Assembly (NCBI GenBank): GCA_016795485.1
Contig: JAEUHM010000017.1
Span: 62,001-126,000 of the forward strand
Length of the DNA: 64,000 nucleotides
Reading direction: 5' to 3'
From: Verrucomicrobiaceae bacterium
GTDB taxonomy: Bacteria; Verrucomicrobiota; Verrucomicrobiia; Verrucomicrobiales; Verrucomicrobiaceae
Positions 62,283 to 64,000 of the stretch are shown here, piece by piece. Positions within the stretch are counted from its first letter, which is position 1; each line of letters begins with the position of its first letter. The notes below the pieces were generated by a model. The model searched no databases, was not told the DNA's origin, and was given only the letters and a program-made list of their open reading frames with translations. A program made the position numbers and the translations under genes.

Positions 62283-62681
62283 CTACGGTGCGCTTGCTTT
62301 ACGGACAGCTACCGCTTCAATTTCGAACTTCAGCATGCCGGAAAGGCAGTTGGTGATGGTCGTGCGGGCAGGTCGGGGAGCTGGGAAATACTCGCGGTAC
62401 AACTGATTGAAGAGCGGCAGGTCGTCCGCACTGTCCACATAGTTTCGCGTCTGCACCACGTGTGCCAAATCACTGCCTGCGGCCTCAAGGACCTTACGAA
62501 GGTTCTCAACTGACCTGCGGAACTCACCCTCAAATGTGTCCTTCACGATTTGCCCGGTGGGATCTACGGACGCCTGTCCGGAGACGAAAATAAGGTCGCC
62601 TACAACGACACAAGGGCTGAATGGAAGATGAGAGACTGGTGTATCAGCGAGCCTTGGGTAAGAAACCAGCGGGTGATTCAT
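62283..62681 (-). CDS. RidA family protein (enamine/imine deaminase-like)
   Basis: 132 residues from the ATG at 62681; a TTG at 62705 is also in frame. The YjgF/RidA fold is visible in CVVVGDLIFVSGQASVDPTG, RSVENLRKVLEAAGSDLAHV and VQTRNYVDSADDLPLFNQLY, with the family Arg in PARTTITNC and EIEAVAV at the end. Members hydrolyse reactive imines from PLP enzymes; many RidA-like subfamilies differ in substrate. It follows def after 20 bases on the same strand. Confidence 0.88.
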   Translation of the reverse strand: MNHPLVSYPRLADTPVSHLPFSPCVVVGDLIFVSGQASVDPTGQIVKDTFEGEFRRSVENLRKVLEAAGSDLAHVVQTRNYVDSADDLPLFNQLYREYFPAPRPARTTITNCLSGMLKFEIEAVAVRKASAP

Positions 62682-62701
62682 GAGCGGTGCGTTTTGAGCC
62701 C

Positions 62702-63259
62702 TCAATCGAGATCTTCCCAGTCCTGCATGACGCGGGCGAGCTTTTTCTTGAGGCCAAGTTTAGCCGCAGCACTCATCCGATCGATGAACAGGATTCCGTT
62801 AAGGTGATCTGTCTCATGCTGAAATGCCCTAGCCAACAAACCGTCTGTTTCGATGGTGACCGTTTCTCCATCCAGCGTCTGATAGGTCACTTTGATCTCT
62901 GCAGGCCTGCGGATTTGCCCACGTAGTCCGGGGAAACTGAGGCAGCCTTCTTCGTCGGTCTCCTTTTGCTTGCCCACTGGCTCGATCTTCGGATTCAGAA
63001 AGACCACCGGCATGTGTTTAACCATGTCGGCATCCTCACCATTGATTTTGAAATAGGTGACGCATTGAGGATTGTGAGAAACATCAATCACCGCGAGTTG
63101 CTCATCTTTGCCTACTTGAGGTGCGGCCAAACCGACGCCATTGGCGGCCTTCATCGTTTCCAGCATGTCTTTGGCCAACACCTTGTGGTCGGGCGTTGCA
63201 GCAGATACACTTTTGCAGCGAGCTCGCAGCACGGGCTCAGGGTAGCGGACGATCTTCAT
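62702..63259 (-). CDS. def: peptide deformylase
   Basis: 185 residues from the ATG at 63259 (MKIVRYPEPVLRARCKSVSA). Removes the formyl group from nascent protein N-termini. The three metal/active-site motifs are present: GVGLAAPQVG (G-x-G-x-A-A-x-Q), EEGCLSFPGL (E-G-C-x-S) with the metal Cys, and QHETDHLNGILF (H-E-x-D-H). Length is normal. Translation at 63271 is possible but less typical. It is upstream of the ridA-like gene. Confidence 0.97.
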   Translation of the reverse strand: MKIVRYPEPVLRARCKSVSAATPDHKVLAKDMLETMKAANGVGLAAPQVGKDEQLAVIDVSHNPQCVTYFKINGEDADMVKHMPVVFLNPKIEPVGKQKETDEEGCLSFPGLRGQIRRPAEIKVTYQTLDGETVTIETDGLLARAFQHETDHLNGILFIDRMSAAAKLGLKKKLARVMQDWEDLD

Positions 63260-63292
63260 GACCATAGCCAAGAAAGAGGGGCAGAGGTTAAA

Positions 63293-64000
63293 TCAAAATG
63301 CAGAGTTCAGGTACTCCGTCTGTCCAGAACGACTTGCCACCGGTGCATTCACCGTTGGCACTGCTGGGCGTTCCTCCGTCACTAGCTCAGCCGGACGTGT
63401 CTCAATCGCGGGGGACTCGGCGTTCTGGCCTCTGCGGGCGGCTCGTCGCTCTGCTTTCGCCAGTCTCTCGGCAGCCTCTTCAGCTTCCTCGCGGGCTTTT
63501 TCATCGGCTTTCAGCTTCTCACGTGCGGCACGACGTGCCTCGGGTGTTTTCGCCATACGAGCATTGTGTTTGTCCCACTCTGCATTGGCCCAAGCGGTAT
63601 ACGTGGCGACTTCCGCCTCGTACGCATCGCGGGCCTTGGCAAGTGGCTCGGTTCCGTCATCTTTGACGATCGTGACGGGGGTGCCAATGGAAGTGTGTTT
63701 GAAAAACTGCTTGGCCATGTATTCCGGCAGGCGGATACAGCCGTGAGAAGCCGGGTAGCCTGGCCTTGGCAGTGGTCCAATGTGCATCCCCACACCATCG
63801 GGGGTCAATCTCATCCAATACGCCATGCGGGAGCCTTCAAATCGACCTCCAGCAGGAATGCTATCTCTTCCCATCTTCGCATCTGAGTTCACCACACCGC
63901 CAGAGGCATTGTAAATGCGGCCGTATAGGTTGGACTTCTTGTCCACGGTCTTTTCAAGGATCTTGAATGAGCCAGTGGGTGAAGAAAACCCGCTGATGCC
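63293..64000 (-). CDS. L,D-transpeptidase (YkuD family), 5' end outside window
   Basis: The frame continues past the window edge; a GTG at 63944-63946 is internal because coding-like sequence (GISGFSSPTGSFKILEKTVD) precedes it. The catalytic block is HIGPLPRPGYPASHGCIRLP, the H-x14-17-S-H-G-C-I-R pattern with the active Cys. After the catalytic domain comes a ~110-residue Ala/Glu/Arg/Lys-rich coiled tail. These enzymes make 3-3 crosslinks in peptidoglycan or attach proteins to it. The signal peptide would lie outside the window. Confidence 0.9.
   Translation of the reverse strand, partial: GISGFSSPTGSFKILEKTVDKKSNLYGRIYNASGGVVNSDAKMGRDSIPAGGRFEGSRMAYWMRLTPDGVGMHIGPLPRPGYPASHGCIRLPEYMAKQFFKHTSIGTPVTIVKDDGTEPLAKARDAYEAEVATYTAWANAEWDKHNARMAKTPEARRAAREKLKADEKAREEAEEAAERLAKAERRAARRGQNAESPAIETRPAELVTEERPAVPTVNAPVASRSGQTEYLNSAF

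Overview
The window looks like chromosomal DNA of a Gram-negative bacterium, most probably a member of the Verrucomicrobiota (Prosthecobacter/Verrucomicrobium-like). This is inferred from gene content and protein style: a 34-residue AURKAIP1/COX24-type ribosomal protein, a huge secreted beta-rich protein with a C-terminal domain of a kind common in that phylum, pseudopilin-like proteins, and an outer-membrane exopolysaccharide system. It was not confirmed by any search. No tRNA, rRNA, CRISPR array, integrase or transposase was seen.

Layout. 1-6.2 kb: a TMTC-like membrane protein cut by the left edge, hisG, a tiny ribosomal protein gene, two TPR proteins and a short recO. 6.2-16.5 kb: the most unusual locus. 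A leftward pair (OmpA/OmpATb-like protein, then a membrane protein with a helix-hairpin-helix tail) is divergent from a rightward trio: a 1801-residue FHA-coiled-coil protein whose last ~110 residues read as a GrpE nucleotide-exchange domain, an Hsp70 without the helical lid, and a small protein with a J-domain-like end lacking HPD. I read the trio as a dedicated Hsp70 machine with its exchange factor fused to a phosphopeptide-binding scaffold. 16.5-17.3 kb: gene-poor, with a probable decayed gene interrupted by a palindromic element. 17.4-19.7 kb: Rrf2 regulator, methyltransferase, endonuclease/exonuclease/phosphatase-family protein.

19.7-43.6 kb: an exopolysaccharide region. It holds GT39 and GT4 transferases, an outer-membrane barrel, Wza-like and Wzc/BY-kinase proteins, an O-antigen ligase-like protein, a polyprenyl-phosphate sugar transferase, an MBOAT/SGNH acylation pair, a MurJ-like flippase, a polymerase, a tandem GT4-GT4 fusion and asnB. 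Peroxiredoxin, prephenate dehydratase and two secreted proteins lie among them. Several genes are joined by 4-bp ATGA overlaps, which suggests translational coupling.

43.5-47.4 kb: an accessory island. A ParD/ParE-type toxin-antitoxin pair sits between two 104-bp copies of the asnB 3' end (2 mismatches). It is followed by a structured intergenic element, a 17-codon relic of a TIR gene, and an intact TIR-NB-ARC-TPR (NLR-like) gene, with repeats and hairpins downstream. This looks like a defence locus assembled by recombination at the end of the polysaccharide cluster.

47.3-64 kb: a giant secreted protein with three tail-collar domains and a beta-propeller, an MFS transporter, an oligopeptide-binding lipoprotein, an N-methyl amino-acid oxidase, and housekeeping genes (pyrD, smpB, rpoZ, def, ridA-like). 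Also here are a GT2/cupin sugar pair and an L,D-transpeptidase cut by the right edge.
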